From NCBI GenBank assembly GCA_911728435.2, contig OU452198.1, forward strand, positions 32,889,902-32,953,901: a stretch of DNA of 64,000 nt, written 5' to 3'. Source of the stretch: Apoderus coryli (lineage: Eukaryota > Arthropoda > Insecta > Coleoptera > Attelabidae). Position numbers and translations under genes: made by a program. The notes below the pieces were generated by a model, which saw nothing but the letters and a program-made list of their open reading frames with translations, was not told the origin of the DNA and did not search any database. Positions 32,285-42,881 of the stretch are shown one piece after another (position 1 is the first letter of the stretch; each line of letters starts with the position of its first letter).

Positions 32285-33919
32285 AAAAAAGAGGTTAGAA
32301 TATTCTGTATTCTGCTTTTCGACATCTAATAGGTCCTTTTACAAACTTAGAAATTGAAGTGAGGTTAGTAATAATATGTGACATTAGCTCAGCTGTATTG
32401 AGTTGTAAAACATAAGCTTAATATGATAAAGCCGCCAGTTGTAAAAAAAGGATTGAAAACTCATATGGAGGTTATTATCCCCACTCCAAATGTTCAAATT
32501 ATAATACATCTGGTTACTAAAAATAGTAAAGTTTTCTAATTTGCTGTAGTCAGTCATCTGTGGAACAATACTATTATTTAAAATTACGCCATAATAATGA
32601 TAGTTCATTATTAGTTTAGCAACTCTACAGAGTTGTAGAATAACATATGTATTGGATGACGTTACATTTGTTTTTCTTACTATTTACCAAAAAATTAGGG
32701 TTTCTTTTTTAATTTACAAATTCCACTACCAAATTAAATTAAAATGCCTACATTTATTTGTCATTTTTTGATACCGAATCCATTGTTACATTACAAAGTA
32801 CTGGATATAATACAAATTTAATTACCTGCCTATTTAGTATTTATCCAAACAAAATTAATCGATTACTCTACTACTGTAGAGCACTACTGTGCCGTTTGTT
32901 CGGTCGATCGATTTATCGTTCAGTGGACTCATAGACAAGGAAAAGGTCTAAGAGTAAAAGTCAGCTTATTTCCTTTTTCGCATTCTTCCATGCCACAGAA
33001 CAAACCGTGTATCTATATAAATAAACGAGTTTTTTGGGTCTTTCAAGCTGGATATTATACTTAATATATTATTTATCAAGCAGACCTCTTCTTATACCCA
33101 AATTACTGTACCAATGATGCAATACGATTCGTGTTTTAACTCAGATGAGTAACGGCTGGCCTTTCTCATCAAACCTACAACAATCATTCGTCTAAATTGC
33201 AGCCAAGTTTGACATAGCTGCACTTTGCACTACTTTATCATGAGAATGATCCCGTTGAGGTTATGGGCCCAGTTCAATAAAGTATAACTACGTCCTATAT
33301 TTCGCGCACAGAATTTCAATCAATCAAGAAAACAAAGTATAGTAGCGAGTAAACATGTTTACACGAATCTAATAAATAATAAAAACAGATTAAACCATAT
33401 CCATGCGCCGTTTTATTTCAAACACAAAAGTTGGGATAGAAGTAAAACAAAATTTATAATATGCACATAAATCTACAGTGACTTTTTAATAACGAACTTA
33501 AATGAAACAAAGAAAACTGCCGCGCGCGAATAACGATAAAAGTAAAAACGGGTGATGTAAGTATTGGGGATGTCGTTGTCACATTGTGAAATATATGGCG
33601 GGTCGAGGTTAACCAATAAAAATGAAATTTCCCCAAATAAAACATCCATATAAAGAGAGATAGATAGTGTATGATATAGGTACAATTGTTTTAGCACACA
33701 TTGTAGCTACTGAGCGGAAATGTGCGATAAACTAACGGTTTTTATGCGGAAATAAAAACACCACATACGTTAAAGATTTACAGCAGACGATTTATCGTTA
33801 GTACTTCTAATTTTTTTAAATTATATACTTGTCTTTTCCAAGCCACCTAAGTAGTAGTCTAAAGTAGATTAAAGATGATACTTAGTGCCGTTACATACGG
33901 CAGATAATTATTACAGTTT
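32285..33919. other. Unassigned AT-rich sequence
   Basis: Overlapping frames at 32384-32608 and 33454-33697 have no recognisable domain. No repeats were noticed. Confidence 0.35.
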
Positions 33920-34375
33920 ACAAAATTATTATTTATTTATCGATCTATGGGCCAAGCCCATCTAAAATTGTAATTACATTACAATAAACATCCATTGAGT
34001 TACCATATCCATAAAGTTTTATTAAAGGGAGAAATTCTTAGAGAAAAAAGGAGGTGACGAGATCTCACAGACATTCTTAGACGGAAATACGCATCAGCGC
34101 CAAATGCTATTCTAACTAGAATAATATTGTCATTTATATTGTTAGTATAACCATAATTTCTAGTTATTCTCATAATACATAAATATTTGCGTCAAAAGCT
34201 GTCCCTAACTATATGAATATTGTCATTGTAACCAAACCAATATATCACGGAATGAATTATCGTAGCCAGTTCTAACTGAAAGATATTGTTTTGCCACACA
34301 CTCTGGTTTTGATATCATTAATGGGAATTTGTAACATGTATCACCATCACCTAGCATTATTACTGTAATTACATG
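33920..34375 (-). pseudogene. 3' end of a minus-strand non-LTR retrotransposon
   Basis: The minus strand ends in GGCTTGGCCCATAGATCGAT followed by an AAATAAATAAT tail (complement of 33925-33955), a typical non-LTR 3' terminus. Upstream on that strand, short pieces of a frame (MRITRNYGYTNNINDNII, then LVRIAFGADAYFRLR) look like a decayed RT C-terminus. Confidence 0.45.
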
Positions 34376-34394
34376 TAATTTATTTTCAATCAAG

Positions 34395-36175
34395 TTATTA
34401 ACGATCAGGTGGCTGGTACGGGTCCCGACATCTCAAATCTTTTCGCTCAGTTTTTCTCCAGCGCTTATGATGGATCTGCGTGTAATGTTTGGGAATTTTC
34501 TGGTATCAATTCGGGAAACATCACATTTGATGGTATTTCTGTAGGTGAGGTGTATGACAAAATCCTTAGAATCCCCAATAAAACTTCCGTTGGTCCAGAC
34601 AACATAACTAATTACTTTCTTAAGAGTTGCATACATACTGTAACGGTGCCTCTTCAGAGACTGTACAGCATGTCATTGGATCAAGAGAAATTTCCAGACG
34701 CCTTGAAAACTAGCTATGTGATACCTATATACAAATCTGGTGCCTCTGGAGACATCTCGAATTACAGAGGAGTTTGCCATCAATCTGCAGTAGCGAAGTT
34801 ATTCGATGGCCTTCTGTTCGATTAACTTGAATGGAAATGCAGAGGGCTCATTAAAGAGGGTCAACACGGTTTCTGTAGAAAAAAATCTACAGTGACGAAT
34901 TTGATTTCTTATGAACTTGATATATTGGATGCTGTGACTGGAGGTTATCAGGTGGATTCGGTTATACCGACTTCGCCAAAGCATTTGATAGGGTGAACTT
35001 TGATGTTTTGTTGGCAAAGCTGGGAGTGTTCGGATTTTCTGACCATGCCTTATCTTGGTTGGAAAGTTTGTTGAGGGGGCGTACACAGGTAGTAAAGATC
35101 ATGAATCACAAAAGTCATGAGTTTCGAGTAACATCAGGAGTCCCTCAGGGGTCCCATTGTGCCCCATTATTGTTTAATATTTTTGTCAACGATATCAGTG
35201 ATGTATTGAAGTTTTCGATGGCTAATCTATTTGCGGATGATTTAAAGATTTATAGAAGAATTTCGTGCGAGGCCGATGTTGAATATTTGCAGCGCGATGT
35301 TGATGCGCTGTGGCAGTGGTCTGTGTATAATAATTTGAAATTCAATATCAATAAGTGTTCATTTATTAGCATCTTTCGCAAGAGGAATAGATTTCCTAGT
35401 CGGTACACGATGGCTGGTGACCAGTTGAAATATGTTGACAAAATAAAAGACTTGGGTGTTCACTTTTCAGAGTCTATTGACTATGAACACATATGCCGAA
35501 TGTCAGCATGGTCATAAAGTATTGGCATTTGTGATGCGGAATTCTAGAGATTTATCGATTACGAGCTGTCGTTTGTTGTATGTTTCCCTGGTTCGTTCTT
35601 CACTGGAATACGCGTCAGTGATTTGGTCGCCTTATTATCAGACTTATATAAATATGATTGAGAGAGTTCAGGACAAGTTTTTGCTTTATGCTGCGTTTAT
35701 AATGGGGATACATATACGCAATTATCATAGATCGGACCTACGAGGGGCGTTAAACTTGGACACTCTTGGTAAAGGCAGAGTTTTAAACGACTTGATATTT
35801 GCGTATAATGTGTTGAAAGGTAACATAAATTGTCCTGCTGTCCTGCATAGGATTTTCTTCAATGTGACAGTGCGTGATTTAAGACACCATGATCTCTTCT
35901 TTCACCATACAAGTAGAAATAATTATACATACTTTTCTCCTATTAATAGAACTCTTCGCACTCTGAATGAACATGATTGTATAGATATCTTTTGCAATTC
36001 ACTTTTAGAAATTAAACGTCAAATTAATTGTTGTATTGAGTAGAACTAATAACAGATCTTGAATTTATTATGAATTTGTTTATTTTGACTTAGGTACTGT
36101 CATGTATATAAGAAATATGTTGTAAATATAATTGGGGTATCCCGTTAATTTAATAAAATAAAAATAAAAAAAATA
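34395..36175 (+). pseudogene. Jockey/CR1-like non-LTR retrotransposon, near-complete RT
   Basis: Three large frames cover most of an RT. They give PDISNLFAQFFSSAYDG, NKTSVGPDNITNYFLKSC, YVIPIYKSGASGDISNYRG (motif 1), ARSFD-like FAKAFDRVNFDVLL (motif A, after a shift near 34950), VTSGVPQGSHCAPLLFNIFV (motif B), ANLFADDLKIY (catalytic FADD), KIKDLGVHFS and then SLVRSSLEYASVIWSPYY. The last frame ends at 36043, followed by a 3' UTR and A-rich tail to 36175. Breaks near 34826, 34950 and 35490 inactivate it. The endonuclease is missing. Confidence 0.85.
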
Positions 36176-36729
36176 GAATAACTTTCTTTCCTGACTTTTT
36201 GACAAGTTTACTTTAGCAATGAAAAAAGAAGCATGTAGAGAAAAATTTGATATTTTTCATCATCTTTGTATGTCTTTTCTAGTATCCGAAACGGAGTATC
36301 TAGAACAAGAAGAGTTGATCCAATGGTTGCAATATTGTATATGTTTATGACATTTATTTTTCCACAATAAAGTATTTCGTTTTATAATTTAAAATATATT
36401 TATATGGTTTAATATGGAAAATGTAATATTAATTTGTTTTTTACAATAAATTTCCTCAAAAACTAATAGAGTATAAAAAAGTTGAGTCTATTTACAAATA
36501 TCTATAAAATTCCATCAATTAGGGAAAAAAGCTAGGTTAACAATGCTAAATTGTAAAGGTAACGATATGGTATACGATGAGTAACGTTATATTATAGTTG
36601 GAGTAACAATATAATGAAGTGTAGGTGACAATATCATATACTAATGGTGACAAATCAGTATGGTAAGTACAAGTATGATATTTTTATGATAATAAGACAA
36701 TGTAGTCAGGTAATGTAGCCCCAGTGACC

Positions 36730-37130
36730 AGGCAATATTAGATTGTAGAGATAACATAACTATCTGGTAAAAATAACAATATTATATTGTAGAGATAACG
36801 TAACTATCTGGTTAGGGTAACAATATTATATTGTAGAGATAACGTAACTATCTGGTTAGGGTAACAATATTATATTGTAGAGATAACGTAAGTATCTGGT
36901 TGGTTAGGGTAACAATATTATATTGTAGATATAACGTAACTATCTGGTTAGGGTAACAATATTATATTGTAGAGATAACGTAACTATCTGGTTAGGGTAA
37001 CAATATTATATTGTAGAGATAACGTAACTATCTGGTTAGGGTAACAATATTATATTGTAGAGATAACGTAATTATCTGGTTAGGATAACAATATTATAAT
37101 GTACTGTTACCTAAGACAATCTGGTTAGGG
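36730..37130 (+). repeat. 44-bp minisatellite, about nine units
   Basis: Units beginning TAACAATATTATATTGTAGA start at 36774, 36818, 36862, 36910, 36954, 36998, 37042 and 37086. The period is 44 bp except one unit enlarged by a duplicated GGTT. Degenerate units flank the array. Internal units are nearly identical, which points to recent amplification or homogenisation. Confidence 0.9.
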
Positions 37131-37186
37131 TGACAATGCGATGATGTGGTCATTGTAACAATACAGAAATGGCTATCAACACAATT

Positions 37187-37300
37187 TTGCATAACAATAT
37201 ACAAAGAGATCATAATGACAAAACATCTGGTTGTGTCTACACTAACTTGAATTCTGGTTAAAATTCTTGTTACCACAACAATAATTTCTTTCCGTGTAGA
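37187..37300 (+). repeat. Dispersed repeat, uninterrupted copy
   Basis: The stretch from TTTTGCATAACAATATAC through AACTTGAATTCTGGTTAA to TTTCTTTCCGTGTAG matches 39283-39373 plus 41465-41490. In that other copy it is split by two insertions, so this copy serves as an empty-site reference for both. Confidence 0.7.
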
Positions 37301-37344
37301 TCCAAAAAAAAAACTTGTTATGGAGTTTATTGGAAATTTAAAGG

Positions 37345-38280
37345 GAAGTGAAAGCCACTATGGTAGGAATAAATCCAAGAGAATCTATCTACATAGTAGG
37401 TAATCTAACTATATCGAGGTTATTTAAAATGCACCTTAACTCTGTGCCCACCCAGCAGCAAAAAGTTAGTTTTTCCACTTTTCAAAGAAGTTTTGCAAAT
37501 GAACATAACATTGGTTTTAATTTCCCTGCGGCAGGTATTTGTAGCATGTGTGGGAGAGTAAAAACAGTATTTTACGGGAGAAAGCTTTAAATAAGAAAAA
37601 GAGTTACTAACAGAAAGAATAATACAGAAGTTGCGAGCTAATTGCTTTTACAAAATAATGAAAAAAACCCGATTTTACCAAATTCCCCTGTTTTGACCTA
37701 GAACAGGTTCAACTTTTACTTAAGACACCTGTGATTGATGCTTTCTATTTAAGGCAGATAAGTCACTATATACTTTAAGGATAATAGATATGAAAACATG
37801 AAAGCGGTATTTTTATTCATGGACTGAAGACGAAGCAGGTGGTGGAGCAACAGAAGTATCTTCAGCTATTTTTTGTGTTTTAAACAAACTTGCAATATCA
37901 CCCGACACAAAAACTCTGCGATTGTTCTGTGACGGTTGTGGTGGGCAAAACAAAAATTTACAACTCTAATTTTTTGCCTGTCTCAAACAAAAACTACCAT
38001 GCCCCTGGACCGAGCGTTTGGTGGAGTAAAAATAATATTACGTAGAGAGATACATTAAAATGAAATCAGACTCTCATGAAATCTATAAACACTACACCTC
38101 ATTGGAACAGATTGGGAGCTATTCAATGTTAAAAGGTTAACAAAAAGCTTTAAAAAATTTGGTGGCATTAGTCTGACGAAAATACTTTTTTCTACAAACG
38201 GGTTAAAAATGCAGTTTCAACACACACCAGAATCTTAAAAATAATACTTTAAGGCACTAGTGTTTTATAATTTTGCATTA
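37345..38280 (+). pseudogene. Decayed transposon-associated gene (FCDGCGGQNKN family)
   Basis: Successive frames read GNLTISRLFKMHLNSV, then NEHNIGFNFPAAGICSMCGR, YSWTEDEAGGGATEVSSAIF, KTLRLFCDGCGGQNKN, MPLDRAFGGVKIILRR and GTDWELFNVKRLTKSFKKFG. I know this order from a large insect protein family found in many copies and assumed to come from a DNA transposon. The Asp in FCDGCGGQ may be a catalytic residue of an RNase H-like fold. Several stops show it is dead. The C-terminal piece at 51820-52032 may belong to the same family. Confidence 0.6.
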
Positions 38281-38392
38281 TTTGGCATCATAATAATAAT
38301 TAATGTTTTCTCAAAGCAAAAGCAGAGTTTGATTCAAAGCAAAAGTCTAATTTGACAAAAGCAGAATCTTTCTCAAAGCAAAAGCTGAGATT

Positions 38393-38590
38393 TCGTTCTT
38401 TGCAAAAAGCATTGGACAATCGAGAATTTTCGCACATCAAACTATCGGATTTTGACTGTCTTACGACTTTGTCATTTGACCGAAGAGACAAAGTCGTAAG
38501 ACAGTCAAAATCCAATCGTTTGATGTGCGAAAATTCTCGATTTTCCAATGCTTTTTGCAAAGAACGAAATATCAGCTTTTGCTTTGAGAA
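38393..38590. repeat. Near-perfect long palindrome
   Basis: Arms of roughly 90 bp (38393-38482 and 38486-38590) are reverse complements with few mismatches and almost no loop. The right arm lacks about 66 bp present in the copy at 38881-39072. Transcripts would form a long hairpin. Confidence 0.8.
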
Positions 38591-38604
38591 AACATTAATT
38601 ACAC

Positions 38605-38655
38605 AGCTCTAGGACTGATTTTGTCCTACTGAAGAGACCAATAAGGTCGAAAGCT
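38605..38655 (+). ncRNA. Type III hammerhead ribozyme, + strand, copy 1
   Basis: All parts of a hammerhead are present in order. Helix III is AGCU (38605-38608) with AGCU (38652-38655). The cleavage triplet is CUC, with the cut after C38609. Helix I is UAGGAC (38610-38615) with GUCCUA (38623-38628), closed by a 7-base loop. The core is CUGAAGA (38629-38635, CUGANGA). Helix II is GACC (38636-38639) with GGUC (38645-38648), loop AAUAA. GAAA is at 38649-38652. Every helix pairs without mismatch. Helix III is open, which defines type III. Self-cleavage is inferred from structure. Confidence 0.85.
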
Positions 38656-38756
38656 TATGATACCCTCCTTTTCAACGAAAATTGTTTTGGTTTTATCCAG
38701 TACGTTTTCAAAGTAAACTTAAATACCCAGTTTCGCTGGGGAAGATATGCTCTGAG

Positions 38757-38808
38757 CTTGTTTCGCCTTAAATTCGGCTCATCAGTTGTGGAAATACCAC
38801 AAGACAAG
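38757..38808 (-). ncRNA. Type III hammerhead ribozyme, - strand, copy 1
   Basis: Read on the minus strand from 38808: helix III CUUGU (38808-38804) pairs with ACAAG (38761-38757). The canonical triplet GUC ends at 38803, where cleavage is expected. Helix I is UUGUGG/CCACAA (38802-38797 and 38791-38786), loop UAUUU. The core is CUGAUGA (38785-38779). Helix II is GCC/GGC (38778-38776 and 38767-38765), loop of 8. GAAA is at 38764-38761. All pairs are Watson-Crick. It is unrelated in sequence to the + strand ribozyme, so it is not a by-product of the palindrome. Confidence 0.88.
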
Positions 38809-39075
38809 TTTCTTTTGTTAAATGTTCAAAAGTATTTTGAGGAAGAGTAAAGATCGCAAGATCAACTCAAAATCGCAAAACATCTTCGGTCAAATGACAA
38901 AGTCGTAAGACAGTCAAAATCCGATCGTTTGATGTGCGAAAATTCTCGATTTTCCAATGCTTTTTGCAAAGAACGAAATCTCAGCTTTTGCTTTGAGAAA
39001 GATTCTGCTTTTGTCAAATTAGACTTTTGCTTTGAATCAAACTCTGCTTTTGCTTTGAGAAAACATTAATTACAC

Positions 39076-39126
39076 AGCTCTAGGACTGATTTTGTCCTAC
39101 TGAAGAGACCAATAAGGTCGAAAGCT
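39076..39126 (+). ncRNA. Type III hammerhead ribozyme, + strand, copy 2
   Basis: Identical over all 51 positions to 38605-38655 and exactly 471 bp downstream. Cleavage is expected after C39080. Two + ribozymes in tandem would release a 471-nt RNA (38610-39080). Confidence 0.85.
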
Positions 39127-39227
39127 TATAATACCCTCCGTTTCAACGAAAATTGTTTTGGTTTTATCCAATACGTTTTCAAATTAAACTTAAATACCCA
39201 GTTTCGCTGGGGAAGATATGCTGTGAG

Positions 39228-39279
39228 CTTGTTTCGCCTTAAATTCGGCTCATCAGTTGTGGAAATACCACAAGACAAG
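39228..39279 (-). ncRNA. Type III hammerhead ribozyme, - strand, copy 2
   Basis: Identical over all 52 positions to 38757-38808 and 471 bp away. With copy 1 it would release a 471-nt minus-strand RNA (39273 down to 38803). The element ends nine bases beyond. Confidence 0.88.
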
Positions 39280-39373
39280 TTTCTTTTGCATAATAATAAT
39301 ATACAAAAAGGTAATAGTGACAATATGGTAGTGCCTATATTAACTTGAATTCTGGTTAATATTTTTGTTACTA

Positions 39374-41464
39374 CACTGAAAAAAATATTTGTTCCGATCA
39401 AAAAGAAAATGGAGTTGAACCAAACAAATATTTCTTCGGTATACGACAAACAACCCATGTACTTGAGACAAATAGATGGTTAATTTGAAATACCCAAGTA
39501 CTATTTATTTAATAATAATAATATAATAATGTTTATTTCAGTATAAGGATTACAATGTCGGTACAATACATCTTATAATTAATGTGAAATAAATATTAAT
39601 CAAATTCCTGTGAAATCATATTGTGTAAGTCATCCTGTGTTGCAAAGTTTAAAACTTTTCTGCAACTGTAGATGAAGGTAGAACAGATATAAATGCACAT
39701 GAAGCCATTTCACTTAAGTATTACCTATATCATTTTACAACCCAAAATTAAAAATACTTCGAGAACAAAACAAAAAGAAAAAAATTAAAAAGCAATAAAT
39801 GAGTTAAACTAAAAAGTGAATTCTAAGCGTTCCCGATTTGATTAGACACGATTACACCCGATGTAAATAAATATTTATTTGACTTAGTACTGATACTTAC
39901 TTGTTAACATAGCCCGAAAATGTAAGGATATATTTGTTTGCTTGAACCAACTAGAGTTATTTAGTAGAAAGAGTGCATGTACTTGGCCCAAAGGTGCTGC
40001 TTCCAATAAATATTTGTTTATTCTGAATAAAAATTTTTTATATTAAATATATAATTTGTTCTATCCAAACAAATAATTTGTTCTGGAAAATCTGATATTT
40101 TGCTTCCAATAAATACTTTGTTTGTTACAAATAAATATTTATTTCATCAAACATGTTTTTTTTTCTAGAAACTAATTTACAAATATTTTTGTTAATAAAA
40201 CTAGGAACGGTTTGGATGAATTGTTCAAAAAACAACTACACACGTAATAATTTGGGGATTATTTCATTTTGAACACCCTGTAGATCTGATTTAAGATTTT
40301 TGTATGGACTTTTAAAAAGATAAACCTATTACCAAAACAATTTTGGCTACAACTAAATAATGTGCTTTTTAAAAATAATAATATACATATATCTATCTTA
40401 AATCAGATCTACAGCTTGTTCAAAATGAAACAATCCCCAAAAATATTACGTGTGTATAGGTGTTTTTGGAACAATTGATCCACAACAGTTTCTGGTTTTA
40501 TTAATAATAATATTTGCAAATTAATATCTAGAAAAAGAATGTTTGAAGAAATAAATATTTCTTTGTAACAAAAAAGTATTTATTGGAAGCAAACTACCAG
40601 ATTTTGCCGGATCATATTATTTATTTGGATAGAACAAATCATATATTTAAAACAAAAAAATGTTTATTTATATAGGTATACCTAATACGCCTAGTTGATT
40701 CCGCGTGTGACATAAACGCCCGTGAATATGTTTCAATCAAATATTTGTTTGAACTGAATAAATATTTCATTGGGTGACTTCCTTGTTGGTCCCTAAATAT
40801 AAACAAGCCGCCATCTTTGTATTAAATACTGTTAAATAAAATCTCAATTCCAAGATCATTTACACGTTATCCACGTGTATCTACTAACATAATATTAGGT
40901 TTAGGTTGGGTTGGGTTACATATACTTACATGAAATGCATTAGTACTCAAGCATTTTAAGATTTTTTTGTCACCGTTTTAATTATAATTAACTTATAACA
41001 CTTACATACGAAAAGCGGTCACATAAGTGCCACACCACTATAATAACGATTCAACGGACATTATTTTTGTTTTATTTATTATCTATATAATATATAGGTA
41101 TAAGTCATAACTAACACAATAAAAACACCTTCTACATTGGACTAATACTAAACTAAAACGCGTGCGCTATGTAGTTGAATCCCCAACAGCCATGCGCGTC
41201 GGCTCATTTTATTATTATTTATTTGATTCAAATAACGGTGGACTTGTTTCAAATAACCAGGAATTAACTTTAATCTGTTATTTAAATTAAATAAATATTT
41301 ATTTCTGCCAAAGCAGGCCTAATAAATATTTTTTAAAAATCAAATAACTCTATTTATTCCGGACAAACACTGTTTATTTAAGTCAAATAAATTTTGTTTG
41401 AGTTGAGAATAAAAGAGTTGAGAATAAAAGCCAAATAAGTTCATTTTTACAATTTTTTTCAGTG
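39374..41464. mobile_element. 2.1-kb TIR element of AAATATTTGTT-rich sequence
   Basis: The left end CACTGAAAAAAATATTTG and the right end (reverse complement CACTGAAAAAAATTG) form the terminal inverted repeat. TA flanks both sides (39372-39373, 41465-41466). The sequence outside rejoins the dispersed repeat seen uninterrupted at 37187-37300, which fixes the insertion boundaries. The interior has many AAATAAATATTTGTTT-type motifs and an inner inverted repeat (about 40205-40300 against 40390-40520). No transposase was found, so it is non-autonomous. Confidence 0.7.
40205..40520. repeat. Inner inverted repeat of the 2.1-kb element
   Basis: Arms containing CATTTTGAACACCCTGTAGATC and its complement, plus ACACACGTAATAATTTGGGG and its complement, enclose about 90 bp. 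It looks like a second fold-back element nested in the first. Confidence 0.6.
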
Positions 41465-41490
41465 TAGAACAATATTTTTTTCTGTGTACC

Positions 41491-42881
41491 ACATTTTAAG
41501 TTGCAACTCAATCTGCAAGTTGGAAACTACGTAATGGAGATTTATTTAAAAGAATTGATGTTATTCTCCCTTTCTTAAGATCACACTGCAAAAAATTATT
41601 CAACCAATAATTTCCGAGAAATCGATCGGTGCAGTCCATCGTGAGACTCCCTGTATAATATGTATCTTCTGTTGTAACGTTTGCTTATTCCCTATTTGCT
41701 ACGCTGTTGTAACTCCCAAACTAAATGAACAATGTGTCATAATTAAACATAATAAAGAATAATTAGTGAGTTAATTATTGCTTGGGGGGATGATAAATTA
41801 TTCTCCTGTATAGCAGAACTCAGCTGTTAACAGACGTAATATATCCTATACCAATGTCTTTATGTCTGTGAGACTGTCTATTTCACGAGGCAGCAGCGAG
41901 TGATGTTAAACTGTTTTGCTACATAAGAGTAGACTATATGGGCAAATCCTTTTGTGTCTTCGCTGTCGTTTTGCGCCATAATCGTACATCATTAGTGTCT
42001 CTTACAAGCACATGCAGCAGTAATTATAATTATACCGTTTGTCTCAACATTAAAAATACAAAAAATCGAGAACTAAATGTAGCCACAATCCTGTGGAATA
42101 CCTCCAGACAATTATTTGGAAATTACCAATCATGCTAGTGGCGGCTCGTGGGTAATTTTATTAGGTAGGCACTAAGTAAAAAATGGATATGAAGAAAAAG
42201 GCGCCGCAGGTGAAATTTTTAGATTTTCAAGGTCAACCGCAACAAGTTGTGCAGCACAACCATTAATCTTGTACTAGTCAAAATATTATTACTATTATTA
42301 TTAAATAATTAAATACATACACTTTTTAATCAATGGCACTAGTATGTAAACAACAAATAAACAAATAGTTCAAACGTCATGTAACAAAACAAAAACAGTA
42401 AACAAAAATACCTAACGTACAAATCGAAATTCGTGCAAATAGTGTATCTACCTATATACAATAGATAGAAGGCGACCGGGGTAGGTGCCTAAGCTCAACG
42501 TAAACACGTTCCTACGCAATAGCACACATATTATTATTTCAATAGGTATTAATATAAAAGTTCTCAATCACCACCAGTTTTTTCTGTATATTTATTTAAA
42601 TCTCTGCAAGAAAAAGTTGCCTGTAAAAATGCGAAGTCTCTCAAAACATCAGTAAAGCCGGGTCATGCTACTAAAAAAATGGCGACCACCACACGAGGGT
42701 CTATTGTGGCTCATACTGACCCAGCAGATCATTCTTCTTACATAAAGTCACTAGGTGACTTTATTCTAGACTGGCTCGCTGGTGTAAATCACAAAGCATT
42801 AGAGCTTTGAACCCCCTCTCTGTTTTTTCATTCCTTTTTAAACCGGAGTAGCCAAAGGTCCAGACCAGAGTCAAGTGAATA
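41491..42881. other. Unassigned sequence
   Basis: Frames at 41938-42138 have no domain. The less AT-rich piece at 42600-42870 may be the 5' region of another element, but I cannot name it. Confidence 0.35.

Larger units (their letters stand above)
38301..39288. mobile_element. Retrozyme/viroid-like element with hammerhead ribozymes on both strands
   Basis: A 988-bp insertion is flanked by CATAATAATAAT at 38289-38300 and 39289-39300 (a 12-bp duplication, though low-complexity). Its order is: an inverted segment X (38301-38482), a shortened reverse copy of X (38486-38600), + ribozyme, 101-nt spacer, - ribozyme, 72-nt link, full reverse copy of X (38881-39072), + ribozyme, spacer, - ribozyme. 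The two ribozyme modules repeat in tandem with a period of 471 bp. There is no convincing coding frame. Tandem and inverted arrangement with a variable target-site duplication is what Penelope-mediated insertion of a small circular or concatemeric RNA would leave. The uninterrupted relative of the flank at 37187 supports insertion. Confidence 0.8.

Noticed and set aside
36730..37130. 44-bp repeats as a CRISPR array
   Set aside because: The units are contiguous without unique spacers and the genome is eukaryotic.
37094..37276. Minus-strand ORF sharing residues with one at 39126-39458
   Set aside because: The similarity reflects a shared non-coding DNA repeat, not a protein family.
38300..38612. 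Overlapping 86-codon frames on both strands at the left of the ribozyme element
   Set aside because: The frames mirror each other because the DNA is palindromic. Their composition follows the inverted repeat and no domain is visible.
42655..42870. GC-richer patch before the minus-strand retrotransposon as a host exon
   Set aside because: No open frame with splice signals could be followed.
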